Assembly (NCBI RefSeq): GCF_947504135.1
Contig: NZ_CANNGG010000005.1
Location: 62,001 to 126,000 of the forward strand
Direction of reading: 5' to 3'
Length of the DNA: 64,000 nucleotides
Origin: an uncultured Tenacibaculum sp.
GTDB lineage: Bacteria; Bacteroidota; Bacteroidia; Flavobacteriales; Flavobacteriaceae
A program made the position numbers and the translations under genes. The notes beneath the pieces are model-generated. The model ran no database searches, had not been told where the DNA came from, and worked only from the letters and a program-made list of their open reading frames with translations. Below, one piece after another: positions 19,228 through 27,943 of the stretch (its first letter is position 1; each line of letters opens with the position of its first letter).

Positions 19228-19869
19228 CTACAATACTTTTTCTATCTTTTCAATAAAAAGATTCTCTAATTCTTTTGGCAATACTTTAGTAATTACAACA
19301 CCAATTTTCAATACACTTCCTTCTTTACTTACTTGCAATTTATCTGTATTAGTTATAGCTACAGTTTTTATTTCTTTCCATGCAGCTAATCCCATTTCAT
19401 CCTCTATTATTAATTGTTTTGCTTTTAACAAACTTGTAATAACATCTTTACAATTTAAACGAGCATTAGCCTCTTGTAATTCAGAGCTTTCAAATGATAA
19501 GTTAATAGTTGCTTCTAGCAACGCTTCTTGCTCTAAAACCCATCTTTTTAATTGTAAAGCACTAATAGGTTCTTCTCCTATTGGACGACTGATGCTTCCT
19601 TTTGATAAAGAAACAGCCATCTTTTTAGGATGTTTAATTCGTAAAACTGAAATTTCTTGGAGGTCGAAAAACAACACTTCTTGCTCTTCGGTTTTCATAC
19701 ACACAAATGTTTGATATTCTTCCTTAGCAACATCAACCACAAAACCCTCTATATAAACTCCATTTTTTAGTGATAAAGCAATTGGTAGTTGCTTTTTTTC
19801 TCTAAACATGTTATGGATTATGACAGATGGTGATTGCGCTTTAAATTGATTGATATAATCTGTTTCCAT
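19228..19869 (-). CDS. Hypothetical protein with Sm-like N-terminal region
   Basis: Residues 20-85 read like a small SH3/Sm-type beta-barrel (IALSLKNGVYIEGFVVDV, then FVCMKTEEQEVLFFDLQEISVLRI), where a nucleic acid or protein could bind. The C-terminal two thirds are helical (ALLEATINLSFESSELQEA) and then beta. No family name can be given. It has no signal peptide and sits between the two genes that share a duplicated domain, so it belongs to the same operon. Confidence 0.68.
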   Translation of the reverse strand: METDYINQFKAQSPSVIIHNMFREKKQLPIALSLKNGVYIEGFVVDVAKEEYQTFVCMKTEEQEVLFFDLQEISVLRIKHPKKMAVSLSKGSISRPIGEEPISALQLKRWVLEQEALLEATINLSFESSELQEANARLNCKDVITSLLKAKQLIIEDEMGLAAWKEIKTVAITNTDKLQVSKEGSVLKIGVVITKVLPKELENLFIEKIEKVL

Positions 19870-19902
19870 AGCAATTTTTACTTTTTGTTATAGATTACTA
19901 GA

Positions 19903-20313
19903 CTATAAGTTGTTCTCTAATAAATCAACAAGCACATCTGTTCTATCTTGAACTTTATCTGCGTTTAAAATTGGGCTATGGTTTACTTGTAAAACTCCTT
20001 CTTCAAAAGTATAAGCATGCGTTGGGTTGTGGTGATCGTCTTTATTGGTAATTACCACTTTTTTTAACGATTCTGACAATGCTTCTTTCCCCATATCATC
20101 AGTTGCTATGGCTGAAAAAGCATCAATAAGTGGTTGGAAGTAAATTTTAGGGTAACTGTCATCATATAAGTGTAAAAACTTATCTTCAAACATGGTATCC
20201 CACTCTACTTCTATTGTTACATCGAAACCTGCTGCATCGTTTATTTGTTGCTTTAAAGCAGGATATTTTTCTTCTTGAAAAGTCTTGGTGAATCTTTTTT
20301 CTTTAAGTCCCAT
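19903..20313 (-). CDS. Stand-alone copy of the operon's duplicated domain
   Basis: This 136-residue protein consists only of the domain that also forms the N-terminus of the 386-residue protein two genes downstream. The two share MGLKEKR, WDT-xx-EDKF, the PKIYFQPLI-A segment and the NHSPI-NADKV segment, with about half of the residues identical. It is first in the operon, 38 bases after a consensus -7 element. A likely idea is that the short form pairs with, or competes with, the long form, but function is unknown. Confidence 0.72.
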   Translation of the reverse strand: MGLKEKRFTKTFQEEKYPALKQQINDAAGFDVTIEVEWDTMFEDKFLHLYDDSYPKIYFQPLIDAFSAIATDDMGKEALSESLKKVVITNKDDHHNPTHAYTFEEGVLQVNHSPILNADKVQDRTDVLVDLLENNL

Positions 20314-20350
20314 ATGATTGTTTTTTAAGGTTACTTTCTATTATTTACCT

Positions 20351-20358
20351 CAAAATTA
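20351..20358 (-). promoter_or_regulatory. TAnnTTTG -7 element of the M48/TerB operon
   Basis: On the minus strand TAATTTTG matches the -7 consensus exactly, 37 bases before the ATG at 20313. It marks the start of the four-gene unit ending at 16543 and separates it from the LytTR genes upstream. Confidence 0.6.
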
Positions 20359-20404
20359 CAGGGAACTTTTCTTCTCTTTTAATGAGTTTTATATGTGTTA
20401 CTTC

Positions 20405-21154
20405 TTATTTTGTATTCGTATTAAAATTCTCTAAAAACTGTTTTAAATACGTTTTCTTTCTTGATGATAAAGGAACATTTTCGCCACTTGACAACTTAAC
20501 TGTATTAGCACTTACTGAAGCTAAATATTTTATATTAATTAAGTGAGATTGGTGTACCCTAGCAAAGGCATGTGTGCTTAAAATATTTTCATAATACTTT
20601 AAGTTTCTAGCACTCATTATTTTTTTATCTGTAGTATAAAAAAGCGTATAACTTCCGTCTGATTGGCAGCGTACAATATCATCTACATGTAAAAAATGTT
20701 GCTCTTCGGTAGTTTTAATAAGCAATGTTTTTTGAGCTTCTTTTTTATCTAATTCACTTATTTTATGTAGTGCTTGTGTATATTTTTTATCTTTTTCAAA
20801 TTCAGTTCTAAAACGACCTATACAAGCATTTAACTCATCAGAATCTATGGGTTTTAATAAATAATCTACCGTATCAAACTTAATTGCTTTTATAGCAAAC
20901 TCATCGTAAGCTGTGGTAAAAATCATTTTAAAGTTTATGGTTTCTAAAGCTTCTAATATTTGAAAAGCATTTCCACCAATCAACTCAATGTCTATAAACA
21001 CCAAGTCTAAATTGTTGTTACTTAAAAAATCTATAGCTTCATCTACATTATCAATTTTAGCTACAATTTCTATATCTTTTTGCGTGTATTGCAACAACTT
21101 TGTTAAGGTGTTTAACGCATTAAACTCATCTTCTATTATAGCCGCTTTTATCAT
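20405..21154 (-). CDS. LytTR-family response regulator
   Basis: The N-terminal receiver domain (residues 1-120) has the acidic pair at E8-D9, the phospho-acceptor D55 in LVFIDIE, and the LLKPID lysine switch. The C-terminal LytTR DNA-binding domain (about 145-245) has DDIVRCQSDGSYT, then RVHQSHLINIKYL and the closing VPLSSRKK. It lies one base downstream of the sensor kinase gene, so the two form an operon. LytTR domains bind pairs of 9-bp direct repeats. Such a pair (23064-23093) occurs just upstream of the kinase gene and the divergent small gene. Confidence 0.92.
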   Translation of the reverse strand: MIKAAIIEDEFNALNTLTKLLQYTQKDIEIVAKIDNVDEAIDFLSNNNLDLVFIDIELIGGNAFQILEALETINFKMIFTTAYDEFAIKAIKFDTVDYLLKPIDSDELNACIGRFRTEFEKDKKYTQALHKISELDKKEAQKTLLIKTTEEQHFLHVDDIVRCQSDGSYTLFYTTDKKIMSARNLKYYENILSTHAFARVHQSHLINIKYLASVSANTVKLSSGENVPLSSRKKTYLKQFLENFNTNTK

Positions 21155-21155
21155 T

Positions 21156-22991
21156 TTATAACTTTAATTTAAATACAACTTTTGTTCCTGATGGGTTTCC
21201 ATCATTATCATGTAAATCTTCTATTGTAAAAGATTTTTCTTCTCCTTTATTTCTTATCTGTAGTCTTTCAATAAAAATATCGGTAGCGTGTAAATCTTTT
21301 GCTATTTTTTCTTGACTCTTTTTTTGCTTTCTTCCTACTCCATTATCTTCAATTTCAAAAAACAGTTCTTGTGCTGTTTTTCGAATATTGAGACTCAATA
21401 TTCCTCCTAATTTCTTTTCTTTCAAACCATATTCAATAGCATTTTCTACAAAAGGTTGTAATAGCATTGGAGGTACTTTTACTTGTTTTGTATCACAGTT
21501 TTCAGAAATATGTATGTGATAACTAAAACTATTGTTAAAGCGTAATTGTTGTGTATCTATATAGTTAGAAATCATAGCTAGTTCTTCTTCTAAACTAATT
21601 TCTTCTTTTCGAACATAATCAAAATTTTGTCGAATGAGTTTTGAAAACTTAGCTATATAGTTTGAAGATTTTACTGGGTTTCCTTCTAACGTTATGTTTT
21701 GTATCGCCGCTAAAGTGTTGAATATAAAGTGTGGATTCATTTGGGCTCTAAGCAATCGCTGTTCTAATTTAGATGCTTTGTTTGCTGCTCTCAGCTTATT
21801 ATTATATCCTATAAACAGGGCAATAATTAGAATAAGTACCAACGATACAATTACACTAATTCCTAACCACCAATTTTGTTTATTTATTTCTTTTTGATGT
21901 GTTAACGCTATTTCTTTTTCTTTTATTTTATAGTTTACATTGGCAAAATGAAGTAGTTTTTTATTTTGTTTTTTATTTTTTACCACCTCAATACTATCTC
22001 GTATTATTTGATGGTTTAATGCTTTTTGATACTGCTTTTTAAGGATTGCTATTGATATTAGCTTATCTCGTATTTCTAGCTCTTCTGAAAGGCTGTTTTT
22101 ACTTTTATAGATTGACATTGCCTTATTATAATTTACTGCTGCCGAATCTAACCTATTCGTTACCAAAAAAAGAGTTCCTAAGCCTTTATATGGAGCTCCA
22201 TTAATTGTTTTAATTTTTTGGTTAAGTTTTACTGCTCCTCGTAAGAACTTCTCCGATTCTTCAAAACGTTTTGCTTCCAAATACGTATATCCAATATTAT
22301 TAAGAACACTTACAATTGTCTTAGGGTCTTTTGCAGACTCACCCAAAGCCAATGCTTCCGAAAACTGTTTCAGTGCTTTGTTATATTGTTTTAACTTCAA
22401 ATACACGCCTGCAATGTTACTTTTTATTGCTATAATTGAATTAGGATCGTTTGGATCAGTAAACAACTCTTCACATCTTTTTATATACAACAATGCTTTT
22501 TCATAGTCTTTTAAAATAAAGTGAAGGTTGAATAGTTGATTATTTGCCTTAGCCTGCAATCTGATATTTTCTATTTTCTTACCTATTTCTAAAGCTTCCA
22601 ACGCATACTTTTGAGCATCTTCTAACTCATTTAGCTTCATACAGGTGGCACTTAATGTTATTAAGCTCCTTCCTTTATTATAATCATCTTTAAGGTTTGT
22701 AAATAACCTATACGTTTCTAAATGAATGTTTTTTGCCTCTATTAACTTATCGTTCAGGTAAAAAAGCTCTCCTTTGCTAAACAACAATAAAGCCCTGTTT
22801 TTAGAATTTTGTTTCTTTTCTAGTAAACTATCTATTTTTCTTAGCCCTTCTTTTGGTTTTTGCTGAGAAATACTATCGATAGAAAGTAAATATTCTTGTA
22901 AGTTTTTGTCTACATCATTTCTCGTACATGCTGTAAAAACAAAGCAGATAAAGGCAATATATAAAAAGTATTTTTTCTTAAACAAGGGCAT
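21156..22991 (-). CDS. TPR-containing LytS-type sensor histidine kinase
   Basis: The protein has a signal sequence with a possible lipobox (FTAC, Cys22) and TPR repeats over residues 60-330 (for example YNKALKQFSEALALGE). A membrane span lies at about 375-395, followed by the short coiled segment and the His_kinase domain with H421 in MNPHFIFNTL. An ATPase domain follows (PPMLLQPFVENAIEYGL, DNGVG). This layout, with periplasmic TPRs and a cytosolic LytS-like kinase, is common in Bacteroidota and senses unknown envelope signals. The response regulator follows by one base. Confidence 0.92.
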   Translation of the reverse strand: MPLFKKKYFLYIAFICFVFTACTRNDVDKNLQEYLLSIDSISQQKPKEGLRKIDSLLEKKQNSKNRALLLFSKGELFYLNDKLIEAKNIHLETYRLFTNLKDDYNKGRSLITLSATCMKLNELEDAQKYALEALEIGKKIENIRLQAKANNQLFNLHFILKDYEKALLYIKRCEELFTDPNDPNSIIAIKSNIAGVYLKLKQYNKALKQFSEALALGESAKDPKTIVSVLNNIGYTYLEAKRFEESEKFLRGAVKLNQKIKTINGAPYKGLGTLFLVTNRLDSAAVNYNKAMSIYKSKNSLSEELEIRDKLISIAILKKQYQKALNHQIIRDSIEVVKNKKQNKKLLHFANVNYKIKEKEIALTHQKEINKQNWWLGISVIVSLVLILIIALFIGYNNKLRAANKASKLEQRLLRAQMNPHFIFNTLAAIQNITLEGNPVKSSNYIAKFSKLIRQNFDYVRKEEISLEEELAMISNYIDTQQLRFNNSFSYHIHISENCDTKQVKVPPMLLQPFVENAIEYGLKEKKLGGILSLNIRKTAQELFFEIEDNGVGRKQKKSQEKIAKDLHATDIFIERLQIRNKGEEKSFTIEDLHDNDGNPSGTKVVFKLKL

Positions 22992-23063
22992 TTTTCATAA
23001 TTAATTAGCCTACTAAAGTAGTTATATATTTTTATTTTTTCTGCAAATACGACACTTTAACAA

Positions 23064-23093
23064 AACGTTTATAAAATAATAGCCAGCGTTTAT
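23064..23093 (+). promoter_or_regulatory. Predicted LytTR-binding direct repeats
   Basis: AACGTTTAT (23064-23072) and AGCGTTTAT (23085-23093) are 9-bp direct repeats separated by 12 bp (21-bp period). The first fits the published LytTR half-site [TA][AC][CA]GTTN[AG][TG] at every position, and the second at eight of nine. The site lies between the LytTR kinase gene and the divergent 150-residue protein gene, 62 bp from the latter's ATG. Autoregulation and/or control of the small gene is inferred. Confidence 0.6.
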
Positions 23094-23155
23094 AAAACAC
23101 CCAAAAACAAAATCAATTTTTCTATGATATTTGACTAAAAATTAAATAATTAATA

Positions 23156-23608
23156 ATGAGTACAGTTGAAACTATAGAAGAAGTTATTAAAACAGGATCT
23201 TGTGATTTAACAAGTTTTGAAAAGATTGAAGAGATTTCTAAACCTAAAGTTAGTATTGATGGAGCCTACCTATTAATTTATAATTGGCCAGATGATCCTA
23301 GTGGTGCTAATACTACTATTCACGTTGACCTTACTTATTTGTTTATACATAACAACCAGGAATACAAAGCTATTACAAGAACTAAATTTTATGATTTTGA
23401 TGTTGCTAAGTTTGAAAACTTACCTAAAAAATACTTTATAACCGAATATCATAAATTGGTAGAGCAGGCTTTAATGTTGTCTAAACAAACAATAGAAGAG
23501 AAGCTTGAAGAACCCTTAAGCTCTGTTATTCCGTTTAGTTTTAGCCGAGAAGATTCCATTTTATTAGCTATAAATGCGGGTTATTCTAGGCAAATAGATT
23601 ATTTATAA
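23156..23608 (+). CDS. Hypothetical protein, 150 aa, divergent from LytTR system
   Basis: This is a soluble, acidic protein without signal peptide or known motif. The middle portion (YLLIYNWPDDPSGANTTI) suggests beta structure and the second half is helical. It is preceded by LytTR-like direct repeats, which makes it a candidate target of the neighbouring two-component system. I do not recognise the family. Confidence 0.72.
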   Translation: MSTVETIEEVIKTGSCDLTSFEKIEEISKPKVSIDGAYLLIYNWPDDPSGANTTIHVDLTYLFIHNNQEYKAITRTKFYDFDVAKFENLPKKYFITEYHKLVEQALMLSKQTIEEKLEEPLSSVIPFSFSREDSILLAINAGYSRQIDYL

Positions 23609-23640
23609 ACAGTTAAAAGTTGATTATTCCCCTCCCCTTT

Positions 23641-23671
23641 CAGTTATCATCGTCTAAAGCTTTGGTAACTG
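23641..23671. terminator. Hairpin between convergent genes
   Basis: CAGTTATC (23641-23648) pairs with GGTAACTG (23664-23671), eight pairs including one G-T, around a 15-base loop. ATTTTTCTTTT follows on the plus strand. The position between convergent genes fits a terminator, mainly for the plus-strand gene. Confidence 0.4.
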
Positions 23672-23680
23672 ATTTTTCTT

Positions 23681-24532
23681 TTAGTCCTTTAATCTAAATT
23701 CATACAACTTACTACTTCCTTTTTTATCGGCTTCGTCAGTTATATATAGAGTTGTATCATCTTTAAAAGTAATTCCTTCTTTTTGAGAGATATGATTGAA
23801 TGTGTATTCTTTTACATCTCCACTAAAAAAGTCGTCTCCGTTAAAATTAGTAAATACTAATACCGATTTGTGTGTCAATAAAACCACTTTTTGTTTATCT
23901 GGCGATGTCGTTGCTGCTGTAACTGCACAATGTAGATCATTACAGTTTGAATACTCTGCTATATACTTAGCTGTATACTCTCCTTTTGTTGCCGGAACTT
24001 TATACAACATTGTTTTACCTTGCTTATTTTTAACCCTACTTTTGGTAAAAATGTACAGAAACCCATCTTTATAAATTAACGATTCTGCATCAAAAAAACG
24101 GTCTTTCTTTTTGGGCGGAAACTTAGTTTGATTAGGGTATGAAAATTGTATTTTTTCTACCTCTATATTGTCTCCATTTAACAAGTCTTCTTTCTTGATT
24201 TTTAGAATTACTAAATTCTTTCTTTTATTATCATTATTTCCGAAATCTGCAACATATAAGTTCCCATTATCATCAGAAGTTAAATCTTCCCAATCGTAAT
24301 TTTTAGCGTTTATTGATGTAGTTTTTTCAATTTTACCTTCAGAGGTTACTTTGTATAATTCAGATTTATTACCACTATCATTTACCATCCAAACCTTATC
24401 AGAGTTTGCTTCCTTCTGAATTCCAGAAACCTCATCAAGTAACTTAGGTAAAACCGTGACAACCTTGAGCTCTCCATAGTTTTGACAGCTCACAAAAATT
24501 AAAAAAAAGAAAAATATACTGAGTTTTTTCAT
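23681..24532 (-). CDS. Lipoprotein with beta-propeller-like repeats
   Basis: This 283-residue lipoprotein has a signal peptide with lipobox FVSC (Cys16). The body shows blade-like repeats: VWMVNDSGNKSELYKV, then YDWEDLTSDDNGNLYVADFGNN, and FFDAESLIYKDGFLYIFTK. These suggest a six-bladed propeller of the SdiA-regulated/NHL kind at the cell envelope. The start at 24532 gives the signal peptide. An upstream in-frame extension would run through the Gly-rich end of the previous gene in another frame and is an artefact. It is the last gene of the M23-to-TPM operon, 7 bases after the previous stop. Confidence 0.8.
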   Translation of the reverse strand: MKKLSIFFFFLIFVSCQNYGELKVVTVLPKLLDEVSGIQKEANSDKVWMVNDSGNKSELYKVTSEGKIEKTTSINAKNYDWEDLTSDDNGNLYVADFGNNDNKRKNLVILKIKKEDLLNGDNIEVEKIQFSYPNQTKFPPKKKDRFFDAESLIYKDGFLYIFTKSRVKNKQGKTMLYKVPATKGEYTAKYIAEYSNCNDLHCAVTAATTSPDKQKVVLLTHKSVLVFTNFNGDDFFSGDVKEYTFNHISQKEGITFKDDTTLYITDEADKKGSSKLYEFRLKD

Positions 24533-24539
24533 ATACAAA

Positions 24540-25388
24540 TTACCAGCCTCCTGTAGCTCCACCACCACCAAATCCTCCGCCTCCGAAACCTCCGCCGAAG
24601 CCGCCTCCGCCTCCAAAGCCTCCTGACGATCCTCCACCGAAGCTTCCTCCGCCAAAACCGCCTCTACCTGCGTTGCTTAAAATAATGATATCTAGTAAAT
24701 CTCTAACAGAATCTGTTTTTCTATAATTTCTTCCTCCACCACGATTTCCTCTATTTCCGCTTGAAATAATGATAAAAAATACTACCAGAATGATGATAAA
24801 GATAATAAAGCTAAAGTCTGTTTTTTTAGATTGCTTTCTAGATCCTTTGTATTCGCCACTCATTACTTTAAAAACAGCATCTACTCCACTGTTTAACCCA
24901 GCGTAATAGTCACCTTGTTTAAAGTAAGGAATAATATCGTATTCTATAATTTGTCGAGAAACATAATCGGTTAATAAGTGCTCGGTTCCATAACCTGTTC
25001 GGATGGTTACTTTACGATCATCTTTTGCCAGTAACATGAATACTCCGTTATCCTGCTCTTTGCTTCCTCCTATACCCCATTTGTGCGCCCAATTGGTAGC
25101 TAAATACCCTATTTCTTCACCTTCGGTTGAGCTTATAATTGCCACTACTACTTGTGTTGAAGTAGTATCAGCATACTTAATTAGCTTATTTTCTAAGCTT
25201 TCCTTTTGATTGGGTGATAAAAGGTTGATATAATCGTAAACACTTGTTTGCTCTTTAGGTGTCTCAGGAATTTCAAATCCTTGTGAGAAAAGAGTGTGTC
25301 CACATAAAAATGCAATAAAAAAAAGAACAACTTTTACGTTCTGTAACTTGTTTGTTCTTTTATATAATGACGTTATATTTTTTATCAT
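24540..25388 (-). CDS. TPM-domain protein with signal peptide and Gly-rich tail
   Basis: The N-terminal signal sequence (cleavage near FSQ) is followed by a TPM domain (about residues 48-180: DYINLLSPNQKESLENKL, then GVFMLLAKDDRKVTIRTGYG). A membrane span lies near 192-208. The last 45 residues are almost entirely Gly with Phe and Ser, as in many TPM_phosphatase proteins. The domain is exposed to the periplasm, and its biochemical role is debated. It forms a set with LemA and a second TPM protein upstream, a common Bacteroidota arrangement. Confidence 0.88.
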   Translation of the reverse strand: MIKNITSLYKRTNKLQNVKVVLFFIAFLCGHTLFSQGFEIPETPKEQTSVYDYINLLSPNQKESLENKLIKYADTTSTQVVVAIISSTEGEEIGYLATNWAHKWGIGGSKEQDNGVFMLLAKDDRKVTIRTGYGTEHLLTDYVSRQIIEYDIIPYFKQGDYYAGLNSGVDAVFKVMSGEYKGSRKQSKKTDFSFIIFIIILVVFFIIISSGNRGNRGGGRNYRKTDSVRDLLDIIILSNAGRGGFGGGSFGGGSSGGFGGGGGFGGGFGGGGFGGGGATGGW

Positions 25389-25410
25389 ATTTCTTCCTTC
25401 TATGAAGGTT

Positions 25411-25848
25411 TTAGCCTTTTGATATTTCGTTGCTTAGCTCATCTTCATCATCTGTAGTCCATGGAAAGTGAGCGTGTAATTCTTTTCCTGCTTTTAGCAC
25501 ACCATCTATAATTCCTTGTTTAAAATTCCCTTGTTTAAACTGATTTTGGATGGCTTCTTTGGTTGTTTCCCAAAAGTTTTCTGGAACTACGTTGTTTATA
25601 CCTTCATCACCATAAATTACAAATTTATGATCGTCAACAGCAATGTATAATAATACACCGTTTCGCTGTTGGGTGTTAAACATTTTAAGCATTTGAAATA
25701 CTTCTAGTGCTCGGTCATAATGAGAAACATCTGTAGTTTTCTCTATGTGTACACGAATTTCACCAGAAGTATTTCGTTCTGCTTCTCTAATAGCCTGAAC
25801 GATTTCCTCTTCTTCTTTTGAAGTAAGAAAATCTTCTACTTTAGACAT
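25411..25848 (-). CDS. TPM-domain protein, cytosolic type
   Basis: This 145-residue protein is a single TPM domain without signal peptide: EIVQAIREAERNTSGEIRVHIE, then RNGVLLYIAVDDHKFVIYGDEGIN. The N-terminus suggests it stays in the cytosol or is membrane associated through partners. It is located 6 bases after lemA and 22 bases before the second TPM gene. Confidence 0.88.
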   Translation of the reverse strand: MSKVEDFLTSKEEEEIVQAIREAERNTSGEIRVHIEKTTDVSHYDRALEVFQMLKMFNTQQRNGVLLYIAVDDHKFVIYGDEGINNVVPENFWETTKEAIQNQFKQGNFKQGIIDGVLKAGKELHAHFPWTTDDEDELSNEISKG

Positions 25849-25854
25849 ATGTTT

Positions 25855-26451
25855 TTAGAATTTAAAATCTACATCAGGAGCATTCTCTGAACCTGCATCT
25901 GATTTATAACGTGTCATTTCTGTTAAATTGAACATACCTGCTAGCATGTTTCCAGGGAACATTTTAATGTGCTTATTGTAAACGTTTACAGCTTCGTTGT
26001 AACGATCACGTGCTACATTGATTCTGTTTTCTGTTCCTTCTAACTGACTTTGTAATTCTAAGAAGTTTTTGTTTGCTTTGATATCTGGATAACGCTCTAC
26101 AGACACTAATAACTTAGATAAAGCTCCGCTTAACCCTGTTTGTGCTTGTTGAAATTGCGCCATATTTTCTGGCGTTAAGTCTCCAGCATTAACATTTACT
26201 GAGGTTGCTTTTGCTCTTGCATTAATTACCTCTGTTAACGTACTTTTTTCAAAATCGGCTGCTCCTTGTACAGTCTTTACTAAGTTACCAATTAAGTCGT
26301 TTCTTCGTTGGTAAGAACTCTCTACATTAGACCATGTAGTTTTAGCATCTTCTTGGTATGTTACAGCTGTATTATAAAACCCTTTTGCCCATGAATAAAT
26401 TCCAAATACTAGAACTCCTATAATAATTAAAGGCACTAACCATTTTTTCAT
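25855..26451 (-). CDS. lemA: LemA family protein
   Basis: LemA proteins are membrane-anchored helical bundles of unclear function. A single N-terminal span (residues 5-24) leads into TWSNVESSYQRRNDLIGNLVKTVQG, the family signature, and then long helices with RYPDIKANKNFLELQSQLEGTENRI. The length of 198 residues is normal. It is fourth from the end of the operon and directly followed by the two TPM genes, the classical partner set. Confidence 0.93.
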   Translation of the reverse strand: MKKWLVPLIIIGVLVFGIYSWAKGFYNTAVTYQEDAKTTWSNVESSYQRRNDLIGNLVKTVQGAADFEKSTLTEVINARAKATSVNVNAGDLTPENMAQFQQAQTGLSGALSKLLVSVERYPDIKANKNFLELQSQLEGTENRINVARDRYNEAVNVYNKHIKMFPGNMLAGMFNLTEMTRYKSDAGSENAPDVDFKF

Positions 26452-26470
26452 AATTTTTGATTTTTTGTAA

Positions 26471-26800
26471 TTATAATTGATTTTTAATTTTTATTAACTC
26501 TGCTTTTACAGTTTCTAATCTACTAATAATTTCCTGATTATTTAAGACTCCTTCTGGGTTTTTCTTTAGCTTTTGTTTTGCGCCATCTAAAGTAAAACCT
26601 CTTTCTTTTACGAGGTTATAAATAATTTTAAAGTTTTTTACGTCTTCTTGTGTAAACAACCGATCGCCTTTGGCATTTTTTTTAGGATTGATAATTTCAA
26701 ACTCTTTATCCCAAAATCGAATTAAGGAACTGTTTACTCCAAAAGCATTGGCTACTTCTCCTATTTTATAGTATCGTTTGTCTGGTAAGTCTATGTGCAT
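26471..26800 (-). CDS. MerR-family transcriptional regulator, short
   Basis: This 109-residue protein has the winged-helix MerR domain (YYKIGEVANAFGVNSSLIRFWDKEF, then GDRLFTQEDVKNFKIIYNLV) and a short C-terminal helix for dimerisation. It has no effector domain, so it probably responds to levels or partners rather than a bound metal. It lies between the M23 peptidase and lemA. Confidence 0.9.
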   Translation of the reverse strand: MHIDLPDKRYYKIGEVANAFGVNSSLIRFWDKEFEIINPKKNAKGDRLFTQEDVKNFKIIYNLVKERGFTLDGAKQKLKKNPEGVLNNQEIISRLETVKAELIKIKNQL

Positions 26801-26820
26801 TTCTCACAGCTTCTATAAAA

Positions 26821-27789
26821 TTAGTCGTACGATTGACCTTTTTGTTGCGAAGCTTTTTGCATAGCTACAAACTCTTCAGGTGTTAAGTCTCCGTAGTAGT
26901 AATAAATCGGATTAACTGGTCTACCGTTTTTATGTACTTCATAATGCAAGTGAGGCGCTGCAGAACGACCAGTGTTACCTACATAACCTATTAAATCACC
27001 ACGTTTTACTTTTTGTCCTTTTCTGGCTATAATCTTGTTCATGTGTGCATAAATAGTTTCATAACCATAACCATGATTGATATAAACTACATTACCAAAG
27101 GTAGAACTTCTATGCGCTTTTTTAACAATACCGTTTCCTGATGCAAAAATTGGTGTACCCGTAGGTGCTGTAAAATCCATTCCATTATGCATACGCCACG
27201 ACTTTAATATAGGGTGCAAACGCATACCATAACCTGATGCCATTCTTTTTAAATCTTCATTCTTTACTGGCTGAATAGCAGGTATTGAAGCTAACATTTT
27301 TTCTTTTTCTTTTGCTAGCGCAACAATTTCATCTAACGATTTAGATTGTACAACCATTTGTTTAGATAAAATATCAAGCTCCTTAGTTACTTTTTTGACC
27401 ATAGAACTATTATCAAACCCCTCTAAGTGTTTGTACCTATTTACACCACCAAAACCTGCTTTTCGTTGTTCTTCTGGAATTGGACTTGCTTCAAAATAAG
27501 TTCTATAAATATTATTATCCCTATTTTGTAATTCTGATAAAATTTCTGAGCTTTCTTCCATCTTTTTAGAAAGTAACTCATAGTGAAGCTTTAAATTTTC
27601 TAATTCTCTTTTTTGGGTACGTTCTTTAGGAGACATCAAAAATTGACTAAACCCTATAAAACCAAAAAAAGCAATTAACAAAACACTTAATAACCCTAAA
27701 AACGTTTTTTTATACTTTTCGCTTCTTTTAACTTCTATCTTTCGGTAAGATAAAGTCTCTGGATCGTAATAATATTTTACTTTTGCCAT
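26821..27789 (-). CDS. M23 family peptidoglycan endopeptidase
   Basis: An N-terminal membrane span (about residues 28-50) is followed by a coiled coil rich in Leu, Lys and Glu. The LytM domain at about 180-300 has H and D ligands in HNGMDFTAPTG and the HxH of HLHYEVH. It is predicted to cut cell-wall cross-links from the periplasmic face. It is first of the operon that continues with merR and lemA; the gene is divergent from alaS. Confidence 0.92.
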   Translation of the reverse strand: MAKVKYYYDPETLSYRKIEVKRSEKYKKTFLGLLSVLLIAFFGFIGFSQFLMSPKERTQKRELENLKLHYELLSKKMEESSEILSELQNRDNNIYRTYFEASPIPEEQRKAGFGGVNRYKHLEGFDNSSMVKKVTKELDILSKQMVVQSKSLDEIVALAKEKEKMLASIPAIQPVKNEDLKRMASGYGMRLHPILKSWRMHNGMDFTAPTGTPIFASGNGIVKKAHRSSTFGNVVYINHGYGYETIYAHMNKIIARKGQKVKRGDLIGYVGNTGRSAAPHLHYEVHKNGRPVNPIYYYYGDLTPEEFVAMQKASQQKGQSYD

Positions 27790-27943
27790 AATGCTAAATG
27801 TACTATTTTTGTGCTTTTTAAATTAAGCATCCTTAAGGGGATGTACAATTTGGAAACTCACAAATTTACAAAATCTTTTAAAACTTCTTTTTTTGAGTAG
27901 TTTTTTAATTATAATTTAACAAAACCCAGATACCCAGAGTTGT

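Noticed and set aside
21109..21116. TGTTTAAC half-site in the LytTR regulator gene (also one near 24890)
   Set aside because: Single copies inside coding DNA without the partner half-site at 14 bases or a -7 element; expected by chance in AT-rich sequence.
24533..24655. Upstream in-frame extension of the propeller lipoprotein gene (41 extra residues rich in Ala and Glu)
   Set aside because: It runs through the Gly-rich end of the TPM gene in another frame, and the ATG at 24532 gives a normal lipoprotein signal peptide with Cys16.
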